From contig JADFHF010000010.1 in the NCBI GenBank assembly GCA_022567305.1, forward strand, positions 1 to 64,000: a stretch of DNA of 64,000 nt, written 5' to 3'. Of the stretch, positions 7,750-16,740 are shown piece after piece (positions within the stretch are counted from its first letter, which is position 1; each line of letters opens with the position of its first letter). A program made the position numbers and the translations under genes. The notes under the pieces were generated by a model. It searched no databases and was not told where the DNA came from. It was given only the letters and a program-made list of their open reading frames with translations. This stretch comes from Bacteroidota bacterium. GTDB lineage: Bacteria; Bacteroidota; Rhodothermia; Rhodothermales; UBA10348.

Positions 7750-9245
7750 GATCGCGAACTGTAATTGGGCGCTTCTCTCGTTATAAAGACGTCGTGTGGA
7801 TGACTTTCCTGATAACCGGACGCGGTAATCCGAACAAATTGTCCATGATCGAAGAGGTCGTCCACAACCCGGGCGCCGCAATATCCCATGGCCGAGCGCA
7901 GTCCGCCCATCATCTGGAACACAACCTCGTGAAGCGTTCCGCCGTAAGGCACGCGTCCTTCAATGCCCTCTGGAACCAATTTTTTAATATCGTCCTCAGC
8001 ATCCTGGAAATACCGGTCCTTACTGCCTGATTCCATCGCACCGATCGAGCCCATTCCGCGGTAACTCTTGTACTTTCGTCCTTCAAGCAGAATCGTTTCG
8101 CCTGGACTCTCCTCCACGCGGGCAAACAAACCCCCAATCATGATGCAGTGGGCGCCGGCAGCGAGAGCTTTCGGAATATCCCCAGTGTGACGAATCCCGC
8201 CATCGGCTACGATCGGAACTCCATACTTTCTACCTACTTCAGCGCATTCCAGGACGGCAGTCAACTGGGGTACACCGACACCAGCTACAATGCGGGTGGT
8301 ACAGATCGAACCCGGTCCGATTCCCACCTTGACGGCATCGGCACCCGCCTCAATTAAATCTTTTGTGCCTTCTTTAGTCGCCACGTTGCCTGCAACGACC
8401 TCCAGCTCAGGAATCTGCGATTTGACTCGTTCGACCGCTTCAATTACGCCTCGACTGTGGCCGTGCGCGGTGTCAATCGTAACGAAATCAACACCTGCAT
8501 CTATGAGGAGTGAAATGCGGTCAAGTAGGTCGGCAGTGACCCCGACGGCTGCTCCAACTCGAAGCCGACCGTGCTCGTCTTTGCATGCATACGGAAACTG
8601 TCGCTTTTTCTGAATATCCTTGAATGTAATCAGGCCTTTCAGCTGCTCGTTATCATCTACGACGGGAAGTTTTTCGATTTTGTGTTCTTGAAGCAGTGCT
8701 TCTGCGGCTTCGAGCGTTGTCCCAAGGGGTGCGGTGACTAGGGGTCCCGGGGTCATAATGTCTCCCAACTTCGCTCCTCCGTCAGTCTGGAAACGCAGAT
8801 CGCGGTTGGTCACGATTCCGATCAACACGGTGTCTTTATCTACGATGGGTATCCCGCCGATTGAAAATCTTGCCATCTGCGCGCGTGCAGCAGCGACGGT
8901 GTCATCGGCCGACAAAGTGATCGGATCCCGAATCATCCCGCTTTCCGATCGCTTAACCCTTCGGACTTCAGCAGCTTGCTGCTCAATCGACATATTCTTG
9001 TGCAGCACACCCACGCCGCCTTCCCGGGCCAGCGCGATGGCCAATTTTGACTCAGTCACGGTGTCCATCGCGGCCGAAACGACAGGAATATTCAGGGCAA
9101 TCGATTTCGTGATAAACGTACTGGTTGACACTTCTCGGGGCATCACCGACGATTCCCTTGGGACGAGAAGAACGTCGTCATAAGTGAGTCCTTCCCCCCT
9201 GAATTTGTCATTTCTGAATGAATAATCCAGTTTTCGGGATGGCAT
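7746..9245 (-). CDS. guaB: inosine-5'-monophosphate dehydrogenase
   Basis: The enzyme oxidises IMP to XMP with NAD+, the committed step of GMP synthesis. The 499-residue product has the TIM-barrel start [11 protein letters not shown], a CBS pair at about 102-216, and the active loop [11 protein letters not shown] with catalytic Cys315. The C-terminal flap region ([11 protein letters not shown], then EGRVPYGG) is present. I use the ATG at 9245, preceded by AGAAG; an ATG at 9266 is possible, and a GTG further up at 9332 would overlap rluB. It lies 29 bases behind rluB and overlaps the peptidase gene by 4 bases. Confidence 0.95.
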   Translation of the reverse strand: MPSRKLDYSFRNDKFRGEGLTYDDVLLVPRESSVMPREVSTSTFITKSIALNIPVVSAAMDTVTESKLAIALAREGGVGVLHKNMSIEQQAAEVRRVKRSESGMIRDPITLSADDTVAAARAQMARFSIGGIPIVDKDTVLIGIVTNRDLRFQTDGGAKLGDIMTPGPLVTAPLGTTLEAAEALLQEHKIEKLPVVDDNEQLKGLITFKDIQKKRQFPYACKDEHGRLRVGAAVGVTADLLDRISLLIDAGVDFVTIDTAHGHSRGVIEAVERVKSQIPELEVVAGNVATKEGTKDLIEAGADAVKVGIGPGSICTTRIVAGVGVPQLTAVLECAEVGRKYGVPIVADGGIRHTGDIPKALAAGAHCIMIGGLFARVEESPGETILLEGRKYKSYRGMGSIGAMESGSKDRYFQDAEDDIKKLVPEGIEGRVPYGGTLHEVVFQMMGGLRSAMGYCGARVVDDLFDHGQFVRITASGYQESHPHDVFITREAPNYSSRS

Positions 9246-9274
9246 GCTTGAGCTTCTGGGCTGCATCAATCGAG

Positions 9275-10099
9275 CTATAATTTTACGCTTCGATACAATC
9301 GCGATATTTCTCTTTCCGTAAGTCGCCTCCACTTACCCCTACGGACGCCATTTGTTGTCAACCCGGCATATCTGACCCGCTCGAGCTTATCAACCTCATG
9401 GCCAATCGTTTCAAACATACGTCGGATCTGTCTATTCCGTCCTTCGTGAATTGAAATTCCAACATCCCTCCCATCCTTACCCGGCAACAGCTCAATCCGA
9501 TCAACCGACGCGGGTCCATCTTCCAGTTCCACTCCCTTTTGAAGGGTCTCAATTTGCTCTTCGCTTAGGGCCGATCGAGACCGGATCTGGTACATCTTAT
9601 TCACTTCAAACTTTGGGTGCGTGAGTCGATGAGCCAGCATTCCATCATTCGTGATGAGAAGCACTCCCGTTGTATTTCGATCGAGCCTTCCCACCGGGAA
9701 CAAGCCGATCTCCTTCAGGCGATCTCCGGAGACCAGATCCATTACGGTACGGCGGCCCCGCTCGTCGGATACGGTCGTGATCGTATCGGTGGGCTTGTTC
9801 AGCAGGATGTACTCAAATTTCGATGGTATAATTCTCTTACCGCGAACAAACACTTCGTCGGAGGCCCCGACCGTAACGCCGAGCGTACGCATGATGTCCC
9901 CGTTGACGGTAACAACTCCTCTGGAGATCAGCTCATCGGCCTCACGTCTCGAACAGATTCCGGCCCGTGCAATGAATCGATTCAAGCGAATTCGTTCTTC
10001 ACCCGTGGTCCATACATACCGACGCGAGTCGTCTCGCAGAACTTGGTGAACGTGACGTTTTCGTGACCCCCGTCGGTTTCGTTTATCAGGCTTCGGCAT
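9275..10099 (-). CDS. rluB: RluB/RsuA-family pseudouridine synthase
   Basis: The 274-residue protein begins with a basic tail of about 35 residues, then an S4 RNA-binding domain (IRLNRFIARAGICSRREADE, 37-56) and a pseudouridine synthase domain with GRLDRNTTG containing catalytic Asp140. It should isomerise a uridine in 23S or 16S rRNA; RluB is the most common assignment in this context. It overlaps the end of scpB by 14 bases, an arrangement (scpA-scpB-rluB) seen in many bacteria. Whether the target is RluB-, RluE- or RsuA-type cannot be settled from sequence alone. Confidence 0.88.
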   Translation of the reverse strand: MPKPDKRNRRGSRKRHVHQVLRDDSRRYVWTTGEERIRLNRFIARAGICSRREADELISRGVVTVNGDIMRTLGVTVGASDEVFVRGKRIIPSKFEYILLNKPTDTITTVSDERGRRTVMDLVSGDRLKEIGLFPVGRLDRNTTGVLLITNDGMLAHRLTHPKFEVNKMYQIRSRSALSEEQIETLQKGVELEDGPASVDRIELLPGKDGRDVGISIHEGRNRQIRRMFETIGHEVDKLERVRYAGLTTNGVRRGKWRRLTEREISRLYRSVKL

Positions 10100-10817
10100 C
10101 GTTGCCTACCTCCATGGAGGCCTCCTGCATCGTGTCCTCGGATTCTTCCGACGACAGCCGATCGAGCCCCGAGGTCATAAGTAGCTTGGCCCGCTCCTTT
10201 TGGAATGCAGGATCAGCCAGGATTTCCTCAATTTCTCTAAGATTTGGCAGGTCAGAGACGGAATTCAATCCGAACAATTCCAAAAAACGATCTGTCGTTC
10301 CATACAACAGAGGCCGACCAATGCCCTCTGATCTGCCAACGACATCAATCAATCCGTGCTCTAAAAGACGTCGAATCGCGTAGTCACAGTTGACTCCCCG
10401 CACCGATTCAATTTCAGATTTTGCGACGGGTTGGCGATAGGCAAGGATCGCCACTGTTTCCATGAGTGAGCGTGTTATTCGCTTTTTTTGGTCCTGGCTC
10501 TTGAGCGTCTGAATGTAGGGAGCCATCTCCGGGACGGTGGCCATCCGGAATCCTCCCGCCCACTCTCGAACCCGAAAGGCCCTATCAGCCGCTTCGTAGT
10601 AATCATTGATCCGTTCCACAGATTCATCAATATCAGCAGCAGATGGCAGCTCGTCGCCGCAAACCTCTGAGTAAATCCCGGCTATGACTGCCCTCGTCGT
10701 GGGCCTATCGGCTGCGAAAACAAGGGCCTCAATAACCTTGTCCAAGAGCGATGGTCCAATCCCATCAACATGAGAGAGATCCGGGTGTGCGGGTGATGTC
10801 TGTTTGTCGCTTTCCAT
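10086..10817 (-). CDS. scpB: segregation and condensation protein B
   Basis: ScpB is the winged-helix kite subunit that dimerises and joins ScpA and SMC in the chromosome condensation complex. The 243-residue product contains the family's N-terminal region (LDKVIEALVFAADRPTT) and the conserved ETVAILAYRQPVAKSEIESV, VRGVNCDYAIRRLLEHGLI and GRPLLYGTTDRFLELFGL. The acidic tail SSEESEDTMQEASMEVGNDAEA exceeds the usual length. It lies 36 bases behind scpA and overlaps rluB. Confidence 0.93.
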   Translation of the reverse strand: MESDKQTSPAHPDLSHVDGIGPSLLDKVIEALVFAADRPTTRAVIAGIYSEVCGDELPSAADIDESVERINDYYEAADRAFRVREWAGGFRMATVPEMAPYIQTLKSQDQKKRITRSLMETVAILAYRQPVAKSEIESVRGVNCDYAIRRLLEHGLIDVVGRSEGIGRPLLYGTTDRFLELFGLNSVSDLPNLREIEEILADPAFQKERAKLLMTSGLDRLSSEESEDTMQEASMEVGNDAEA

Positions 10818-10853
10818 CTGACTGCGAATCGCCTTTCTTAAGACTGAGGCTGG

Positions 10854-11591
10854 TTATGCTTCTGGTTTTTCAGAATGAACAGGAGTCATTGCTACGTAAA
10901 AATCGTATGGTTGACCCTGGAGGAAAATATCGATTTCGCCGACTTTTGCCATCTCGAGTATGGCAAGAAACGTCGTGATAATAAACGCTTTCGGTTTGCC
11001 GGTCACAATAGACACGAATGATGATTTGTTCTGAATCGATAGAATGGCGCGTAAGAACTCGCATTGTTCTTCCAGCGTGTAGGACTCTGCGCCAACTTCA
11101 TGAACATAGCCGTTTGTCTCAACGGTAGTCAGTACTCTCCTGAGAGCCGAAACCAGATCAAATACCGTGGCTTCCAAGAGCTCTTCTTTGGATTCCGGGT
11201 CCAGGGCCACGTCCGCAGAACTCAGTCCTCGTGTAAACTGTCTAGCTCGTTTGTCCCATTGAGACTCAAGGCACTCGGTGGCTTCTTTGAATCGAACATA
11301 TTCCAAAAGGTGATCGACGAGCTCACTCCGTGGATCAATGGGCTCTCCTTCTTCATCTCGTTCTTGACCGGGCAAAAGCATCCTGGCTTTGATATTCACC
11401 AGAAGCGACGCCATGTACAAGAACTCGCCCGATGAATCCAGATCTACTTCTTTAAGAAGCCGTACGTATTCAAGAAATTCGTCGGCGATGTCACCGATGG
11501 GTATGTCGTAGATATCGAGTTCGTCTCGGCGTATAAAAAACAGCAAGAGATCCAGTGGACCTTCAAATTCCTGTAAGCGAATACGATACAT
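10854..11591 (-). CDS. scpA: segregation and condensation protein A
   Basis: ScpA is the kleisin subunit bridging SMC heads during chromosome segregation. The 245-residue protein has the diagnostic start FEGPLDLLLFFIRRDELDIYDIPI (quoted in part: FEGPLDLLL) and the C-terminal winged helix with VTFLAILEMAK-like residues (TTFLAILEMAKVGEI). The smc gene is not in the window. The ATG at 11591 is 30 bases from the epimerase stop and begins the scpA-scpB-rluB-guaB run. Confidence 0.93.
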   Translation of the reverse strand: MYRIRLQEFEGPLDLLLFFIRRDELDIYDIPIGDIADEFLEYVRLLKEVDLDSSGEFLYMASLLVNIKARMLLPGQERDEEGEPIDPRSELVDHLLEYVRFKEATECLESQWDKRARQFTRGLSSADVALDPESKEELLEATVFDLVSALRRVLTTVETNGYVHEVGAESYTLEEQCEFLRAILSIQNKSSFVSIVTGKPKAFIITTFLAILEMAKVGEIDIFLQGQPYDFYVAMTPVHSEKPEA

Positions 11592-11621
11592 GATTCTAGC
11601 TGTTGTGGCAGAAACTCGTGT

Positions 11622-12551
11622 TTACTCGGCATCTCGATTTCGAAACCAGTCAACGGTATTTCGAAGCCCAGATACGACGTCGATTGATGGATTCCAACCA
11701 AGAACATCTGATGCCTTCGCATAAGACAGGACGCTCCTTTGCTGTTCACCCGGTTGTCCTTCGCGATGGTTTTCCGAGATTGAAGAGTCGATCACTTCTC
11801 TAATCATGGAGAATAACTCATTTACGCTGGTTTCAACGGACGTTCCTACATTAAATACGTCGGACCCCGAATGCTCCAGTGCCAGAAGGTTTGCCTGGAC
11901 GACATCCTGGACATAAACGTAGTCGCGCGTTTGATCTCCCGTTCCGTTTATGAACACTGAATCACCGGAGAGCATTCGCTCTGAAAATATGGCAACGACA
12001 CCTGCTTCTCCGTGCGGATTTTGCCTCGGTCCATAAACGTTACCGTAACGCAGAGCCACATATTCGATTCCATACGTATGGCGATAATACTCGAGATATT
12101 TCTCCGAACATAGCTTCGCGATCCCGTAAGGAGAAAGTGGTTGTAGCCGGTGATTTTCGTCTTGCGGGGCGTAGTCCGGCTCTCCATAGATGGCACCGCC
12201 TGTAGATGCGAATAGAACCTTTTGAAGACCAGCCGATCTTCCGGCTTCCATGAGGTTAAGTAGCCCACCGATATTTACGTCTGAATCGAACCGAGGGTCG
12301 GCTACCGACCTACGTACATCCATTTGAGCAGCATGGTGTACAAGGACCTCGAATCGCTCCTGATCGATGACACCAGCAATGTCATCTGAACGAATATCCA
12401 TCTCGTGAAAGGTCGCTGCTGAATTGATGTTGGCCCGAGAGCCCCCAGAAAGATCGTCTACAACATGAACCGAGTGCCCGGCTGAAATGAGTGCGTCTGT
12501 GATGTGAGACCCGATAAATCCTGCTCCGCCGGTAACGAGGATTTTCTTCAT
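11622..12551 (-). CDS. NAD-dependent sugar-nucleotide epimerase/dehydratase
   Basis: This 309-residue extended short-chain dehydrogenase has the NAD-binding motif TGGAGFIGSH (7-16) and the catalytic YGIAK (Tyr142, Lys146) with STGG (116-119) supplying the Ser/Thr. Its YGNVYGPRQNPHGEAGVV segment is typical of UDP-glucose/UDP-GlcNAc 4-epimerases, so GalE-like activity is the best guess. It could supply sugars to the glycosyltransferases further along the strand. It starts 3 bases after the stop of the M16 protease gene, suggesting cotranscription. Confidence 0.82.
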   Translation of the reverse strand: MKKILVTGGAGFIGSHITDALISAGHSVHVVDDLSGGSRANINSAATFHEMDIRSDDIAGVIDQERFEVLVHHAAQMDVRRSVADPRFDSDVNIGGLLNLMEAGRSAGLQKVLFASTGGAIYGEPDYAPQDENHRLQPLSPYGIAKLCSEKYLEYYRHTYGIEYVALRYGNVYGPRQNPHGEAGVVAIFSERMLSGDSVFINGTGDQTRDYVYVQDVVQANLLALEHSGSDVFNVGTSVETSVNELFSMIREVIDSSISENHREGQPGEQQRSVLSYAKASDVLGWNPSIDVVSGLRNTVDWFRNRDAE

Positions 12552-12554
12552 GGA

Positions 12555-13829
12555 CTAATTCAGATTTTGATTGAGCTTCTCTGGAATCAGTTCGACAATC
12601 GAAAACTGGTCAGGCTTAAAAAGTTGCTCCGCCAGGTTTCGCAGGTCATTCGAACTAACCGTCGCTACTTGCTCTAGGATCTCGTCAAGTGTCTTGTAAG
12701 TCTTGTAATATACTTCTTGTCTCCCCAGGCTCATCATCCGATTGTCCATGCTCTCAAGGCTTAGCATGACAGATCCTTTCACCTGATTTCGGACGGCCTG
12801 TAACTTACGGTCGCTCACACGATGGGAGGCCAGGTTGGAAAGTTCTCTAAAAATCAACTTTTTAGATCGTTCTATTTTTTTCGGGTCGGTTCCCACGTAG
12901 ATACCAAACTCACCACTATCGGAATGAAGATTTGCAAACGAGTAAATGTTATAACAGTATCCGTAACGCTCCCGAATATTCTGGTTAAGAGTGCTAGACA
13001 TACCGCCGCCAAGCAGGGTGTTCAAGACCGAAAGTGCTATTCGTCTGTGGTCGTGCGCTCCGAAGGTTCGAGTCCCGAGAATAAGGTGCGCCTGATGGAT
13101 TGGTTTCTCGGACACAATCGAACCGGGCACGTATCCATTCAAAGGAACACGAGGCGCTCGAGATTCTTGGCGGTCAGAGTGATCGAACCTCCTCTCGACC
13201 ATTTTTACAAGACGAGAATGGTTGACGTTGCCCGCGACTGTAACGACCGTTCGATTTGGTGAGAAGTAGGAGTTCACAAAATCAGCCAAACGCTGTCGAC
13301 TGAACGAGCGCACCGTCTTCTCATTTCCGATGATAGGTCGTCCCATGGGGTGCTCCTTGTAAAGCTGACTCTCCATCAAATCGAAGACAAAGTCCTCTGG
13401 TGAGTCCTCGTACATATGCATTTCTTCGATCACGACGTCTTTCTCCTTCTCGAGTTCACGGGTCGGGAAGGAAGGAGCAAGAATCAGATCACTCAAAGTA
13501 TCCAGGGCTCGTTCGAGGTGTTCATCCAACGAGCGGGCGTAGAAGCAGGTATACTCTTTCGTAGTGAAGGCATTTAAATAACCACCGACGCTTTCCATCC
13601 GCTGGGCAATCTGGTGCGCTCGACGGTTTGCGGTTCCTTTGAAAACCATGTGCTCGATAAAATGGCATATGCCCGCGTCCGAATCTGCTTCATCCCGGCT
13701 TCCGACGTCAATCCATATACCCATGGAGATGGAGCGCACGGATGGAATGGACTCCGACAGCACTCGAATTCCGCTAGGAAGTGTCGTTTTCTGAAAATGT
13801 CCCGTTGAAGAGCTATCTGAAATCGTCAT
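12555..13829 (-). CDS. M16 family zinc metalloprotease
   Basis: The 424-residue protein carries the inverted zinc motif HFIEH (His56, Glu59, His60) and the distal glutamate in VIEEMHMYED about 75 residues later, as in mitochondrial processing peptidase and bacterial PqqL/YmxG-type enzymes. It is a full-length single subunit with the second, inactive-type domain at the C-terminus. There is no signal peptide, so cytoplasmic peptide degradation is likely. I chose the ATG at 13829; the open frame extends to a TTG at 13904, but that adds 25 residues outside the conserved start LPSGIRVLSE. A pnp-rpsO neighbour with an M16 protease is common in Bacteroidota and Firmicutes. Confidence 0.85.
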   Translation of the reverse strand: MTISDSSSTGHFQKTTLPSGIRVLSESIPSVRSISMGIWIDVGSRDEADSDAGICHFIEHMVFKGTANRRAHQIAQRMESVGGYLNAFTTKEYTCFYARSLDEHLERALDTLSDLILAPSFPTRELEKEKDVVIEEMHMYEDSPEDFVFDLMESQLYKEHPMGRPIIGNEKTVRSFSRQRLADFVNSYFSPNRTVVTVAGNVNHSRLVKMVERRFDHSDRQESRAPRVPLNGYVPGSIVSEKPIHQAHLILGTRTFGAHDHRRIALSVLNTLLGGGMSSTLNQNIRERYGYCYNIYSFANLHSDSGEFGIYVGTDPKKIERSKKLIFRELSNLASHRVSDRKLQAVRNQVKGSVMLSLESMDNRMMSLGRQEVYYKTYKTLDEILEQVATVSSNDLRNLAEQLFKPDQFSIVELIPEKLNQNLN

Positions 13830-13931
13830 TATGGCATCCAACCTGTCCGTATACACCAGAGGCGAAGGCCTTACGGCATCCGCCCCCGTGATTAGCAAGC
13901 TCAATTTCTGAGTGAGTCGAGAATCCCGAAA

Positions 13932-16211
13932 TTAGCGTCGGCGGTCGCCGCCACCGCGACGATCTCTTCCGCGATTATCTCTTCCACTACCATTTCTTCT
14001 TCCGTCACCGCGACGTCTTCCGGCGCCACGCCGTTCATTGCGGGGCGGGCGCTCTTCATAACCCTCAGGCTTCTCAAGGAACGGTTTACGACTGAAACGA
14101 AGTTTTCCGTCGTCTCGAACTTCGATCAACTTCACTTTTACCTTGTCACCAACCTGGATATAATCGTCGACATTTTCAACGTATCCGTAATCGAGTTCGG
14201 AGACATGCAGGAGTCCTTCCTTGCCAGGCATGATTTCGACGATGGCTCCAAAGCCCTCCACTTTGCGAACCGTACCCTCGTAATCCTCACCTTCTTCTGG
14301 AACTGTTACGATCCCTTTGATGATTTCGAGAGCGGCCTCGGCATCTTCGCCGTTCGTTGCTGCGACTGTAACGATGCCAACACCTTCTTCTTCGTTGATT
14401 TCAATGACCGTATTCGTGTCGCGCTGAATGCCTTGAATAATCTTCCCGCCAGGACCGATAATCGCACCGATAAAGGATGCATCGATCGTAATCTGCGTTA
14501 GTCGTGGTGCATATGGAGAGAGATCAGGACGGGCTGCGTCGATGCCTTGGTCCATAATGTCCAGGATATGCATCCGGCCGTCTCGTGCTTGCTGCATGGC
14601 CTGACCCAGCAGCTCGCTGGTCAACCCGGAAATCTTGATATCCATCTGACAGGCCGTGATGCCGTCTCTCGTCCCCGTGACTTTGAAGTCCATGTCGCCC
14701 AGGTGATCCTCCGTTCCGAGGATATCAGTCAGAATAGCCGTGCGACCTTCCTCCTCGATTAATCCCATTGCGATTCCGGCTACGGGTTTCTTAATCGGAA
14801 CACCTGCATCCATCAACGCCATCGATCCGGAGCAGACACTCGCCATCGAAGAGGAACCGTTGGATTCCAATACGTCTGCAATGATTCGAATGGTGTACGG
14901 GAAATCCTCTTCAGCAGGAAGCATTTTAATGAGCGCGCGCTCGGCGAGTATTCCGTGTCCTACTTCCCGGCGGCTTGTGCCTCGTAAGAAACGGGCCTCT
15001 CCAACGCTGAACGGAGGAAAATTGTAATGGAGGTAGAATCGTTTGTCTTTGTCGTCGAATACCTGATCCACAGCCTGAACATCCCTACCTGTACCCAGGG
15101 TTACCGAGGCCAAAACCTGCGTTTCGCCGCGCGTGAATATGGCGGAGCCGTGTACTCGTGGCAGATAATTCACGTCTGTCCATATGTCGCGAACATCAGT
15201 AAGATTTCGTCCATCAATCCGGAGATTTTCGGACAGGATCATATTTCGCATAACGTCTTTCTCGACGATCCCCAAAGCCTCCTTGATATCTCCGGATGTG
15301 TAACCGTCCTCCGTCTCTGTGGCTCGCGTCTGACGGGTCTCTGGGTCATTCACACCGAGCAGTTCATCAAGAACTCCATCTCTGAGGTCTGAAATACCCC
15401 CGTAGAAGGTCTCTTTCGTGTATGGCTTTCGGATATGGTTATCGATCTTATCAGCCACCATAGACCGGACCTTCTCAACCAGCGCGTCTGGCGCGTTGTT
15501 GGTGGTGTACTCGAAGGATTTCGCGCCGCCCATATCGTCAACGAGCGCATTCTGACCCTCGCAAAGCAGTCGAATTGCGTCTTGTGCTACCTCGAGGGCC
15601 TCAATCATTTCTTCTTCGGAAACTTCATCCATTTCCCCTTCGACCATGACAACGGCATCGGATTTACCGGCCACAATGAGGTTGAAATCAGATTCCGCGA
15701 GTTCGGGAATCGTTGGGTTGACGATGAATGTTCCATCCACCCGGCCGATTCGAACCTCGGCGATGGGGCCGTCGAAAGGTGCACCAGCCAAGAGAAGGGC
15801 AGCCGATGCTCCGACTCCCGCCAGCACGTCTGCATCATTTTCCGCGTCCGCAGAGATCACGTTCGCGATGACTTGAACTTCGTGGAAAAAGTTGTCGACG
15901 AACATCGGGCGCAAAGCCCTGTCGATGAGTCGCGATGAAAGTACTTCTTTCTCGGTCGGGCGTCCCTCTCTCTTAATAAATCCGCCTGGAAATTTTCCGC
16001 CCGCCGAATATTTCTCGCGATAGTCCACGGTGAGTGGAAAAAAACTTTGTGCTTCTTTTGGTTCTCTATTCAATACAGCTGTGCAAAGTACCATGGTATC
16101 TCCCATTCGTACGACAACAGCGCCACCAGCTTGTTTGGCAAGTCGGCCAGTTTCGAGCGTAAGGCTTTTTCCGGGGCTTAATTCAATCTCCCGAATTTTT
16201 ATTTCTGACAT
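13932..16211 (-). CDS. pnp: polynucleotide phosphorylase
   Basis: PNPase degrades RNA 3' to 5' using phosphate. The 759-residue protein shows the two RNase PH domains (start GRLAKQAGGAVVVRMGDTMV; second copy from about 320, with FSVGEARFLRGTSRREVGHG), the KH domain (IIGPGGKIIQGIQ) and an S1 domain (YEGTVRKVEGFGAIVEIMPG). A basic RG-rich tail of about 35 residues (for example GAGRRRGDGRR) follows and may add RNA binding or partner contacts. It lies behind rpsO, as in many bacteria, with a conserved-looking hairpin leader in the gap. Confidence 0.96.
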   Translation of the reverse strand: MSEIKIREIELSPGKSLTLETGRLAKQAGGAVVVRMGDTMVLCTAVLNREPKEAQSFFPLTVDYREKYSAGGKFPGGFIKREGRPTEKEVLSSRLIDRALRPMFVDNFFHEVQVIANVISADAENDADVLAGVGASAALLLAGAPFDGPIAEVRIGRVDGTFIVNPTIPELAESDFNLIVAGKSDAVVMVEGEMDEVSEEEMIEALEVAQDAIRLLCEGQNALVDDMGGAKSFEYTTNNAPDALVEKVRSMVADKIDNHIRKPYTKETFYGGISDLRDGVLDELLGVNDPETRQTRATETEDGYTSGDIKEALGIVEKDVMRNMILSENLRIDGRNLTDVRDIWTDVNYLPRVHGSAIFTRGETQVLASVTLGTGRDVQAVDQVFDDKDKRFYLHYNFPPFSVGEARFLRGTSRREVGHGILAERALIKMLPAEEDFPYTIRIIADVLESNGSSSMASVCSGSMALMDAGVPIKKPVAGIAMGLIEEEGRTAILTDILGTEDHLGDMDFKVTGTRDGITACQMDIKISGLTSELLGQAMQQARDGRMHILDIMDQGIDAARPDLSPYAPRLTQITIDASFIGAIIGPGGKIIQGIQRDTNTVIEINEEEGVGIVTVAATNGEDAEAALEIIKGIVTVPEEGEDYEGTVRKVEGFGAIVEIMPGKEGLLHVSELDYGYVENVDDYIQVGDKVKVKLIEVRDDGKLRFSRKPFLEKPEGYEERPPRNERRGAGRRRGDGRRNGSGRDNRGRDRRGGGDRRR

Positions 16212-16255
16212 TTTCTCTTTGTTTTTCTTTTCTCTCTCTTCCTACACAAACAACG

Positions 16256-16279
16256 ATAGGGTCCTTCGTTAGGACCTAT
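16256..16279 (-). promoter_or_regulatory. hairpin in the pnp leader
   Basis: ATAGGGTCCT (16256-16265) and AGGACCTAT (16271-16279) form a 9-bp stem with one bulged G and loop TCGTT. In the pnp messenger it is followed by a long purine-rich, unstructured stretch up to the ATG at 16211. E. coli pnp is autoregulated through an RNase III-cut leader hairpin at this same place, so a similar role is plausible. A second, shorter palindrome lies at 16316-16329. Confidence 0.45.
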
Positions 16280-16357
16280 GCACAGCCTATCAGGTAGAGG
16301 TGCGTTGTAATTCGAGACGGCACCGTCTTAAAGAAAATGCCGTTCGTCGATGTGGTA

Positions 16358-16624
16358 TTACTTTCGAATACCAAGTTCTGCGATAAGAGTACGATATCGT
16401 TCAATATCACGCTCCATTACGTAATTCAGCAGACGCCGTCTCTTACCGACCAGCTTCAACAGCCCACGTCTAGTGGAATGGTCTTTGGAATGTACCTTAA
16501 GATGCTCGGTTAGATCTGCTATTCGGGCACTGAATATGGCGATCTGGACTTCAGGGGCCCCGGTGTCGGAGTTGCCCTGACCATATTTCCCGACGATTTC
16601 CTGCTTCTTCTCCTTTGATATCAT
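16358..16624 (-). CDS. rpsO: 30S ribosomal protein S15
   Basis: The 88-residue protein is full length for S15 and includes the 16S-binding signature [20 protein letters not shown] and [19 protein letters not shown]. It binds the central domain of 16S rRNA early in 30S assembly. The ATG at 16624 follows AGAGGATCTC, where AAGAG and CTCTT could pair and cover the ribosome-binding site. It sits between ribF and pnp and seems to have its own promoter. Confidence 0.97.
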   Translation of the reverse strand: MISKEKKQEIVGKYGQGNSDTGAPEVQIAIFSARIADLTEHLKVHSKDHSTRRGLLKLVGKRRRLLNYVMERDIERYRTLIAELGIRK

Positions 16625-16640
16625 TAAGAGATCCTCTTTA

Positions 16641-16650
16641 GATTATACCA
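16641..16650 (-). promoter_or_regulatory. extended -10 promoter for rpsO-pnp
   Basis: On the minus strand the sequence reads TGGTATAATC, a perfect extended -10 element (TGnTATAAT). No good -35 is present at the usual distance, which extended -10 promoters do not require. It would start transcription only about 10 bases before the rpsO ATG. It implies that rpsO-pnp can be transcribed apart from the upstream rimP-ribF genes. Confidence 0.55.
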
Positions 16651-16654
16651 TGCT

Positions 16655-16682
16655 AAAGAAGAACCCGCACTCCCTGCGTGGG
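16655..16682 (-). terminator. terminator-like hairpin between ribF and rpsO
   Basis: Minus-strand order: a 6-bp stem with one bulge (arms at 16675-16682 and 16664-16669) and loop GGGAG, then the T-rich run TTCTTCTTT. A second hairpin, ATTCGGC/GCCGAAT (16701-16720), lies just upstream. Together they could end or attenuate read-through from ribF, or form an S15-sensitive leader. The stem is short, so strength is uncertain. Confidence 0.4.
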
Positions 16683-16740
16683 AAACGAATTCAGTTCTAC
16701 ATTCGGCAAAATGGCCGAATTCTTATCCGAAGCTACAAAT

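Noticed and set aside
7750-7881. 44-residue N-terminal extension of the M24 peptidase from TTG
   Set aside because: It overlaps the end of guaB, and GTG 7749 gives a GTGA overlap and the conserved start.
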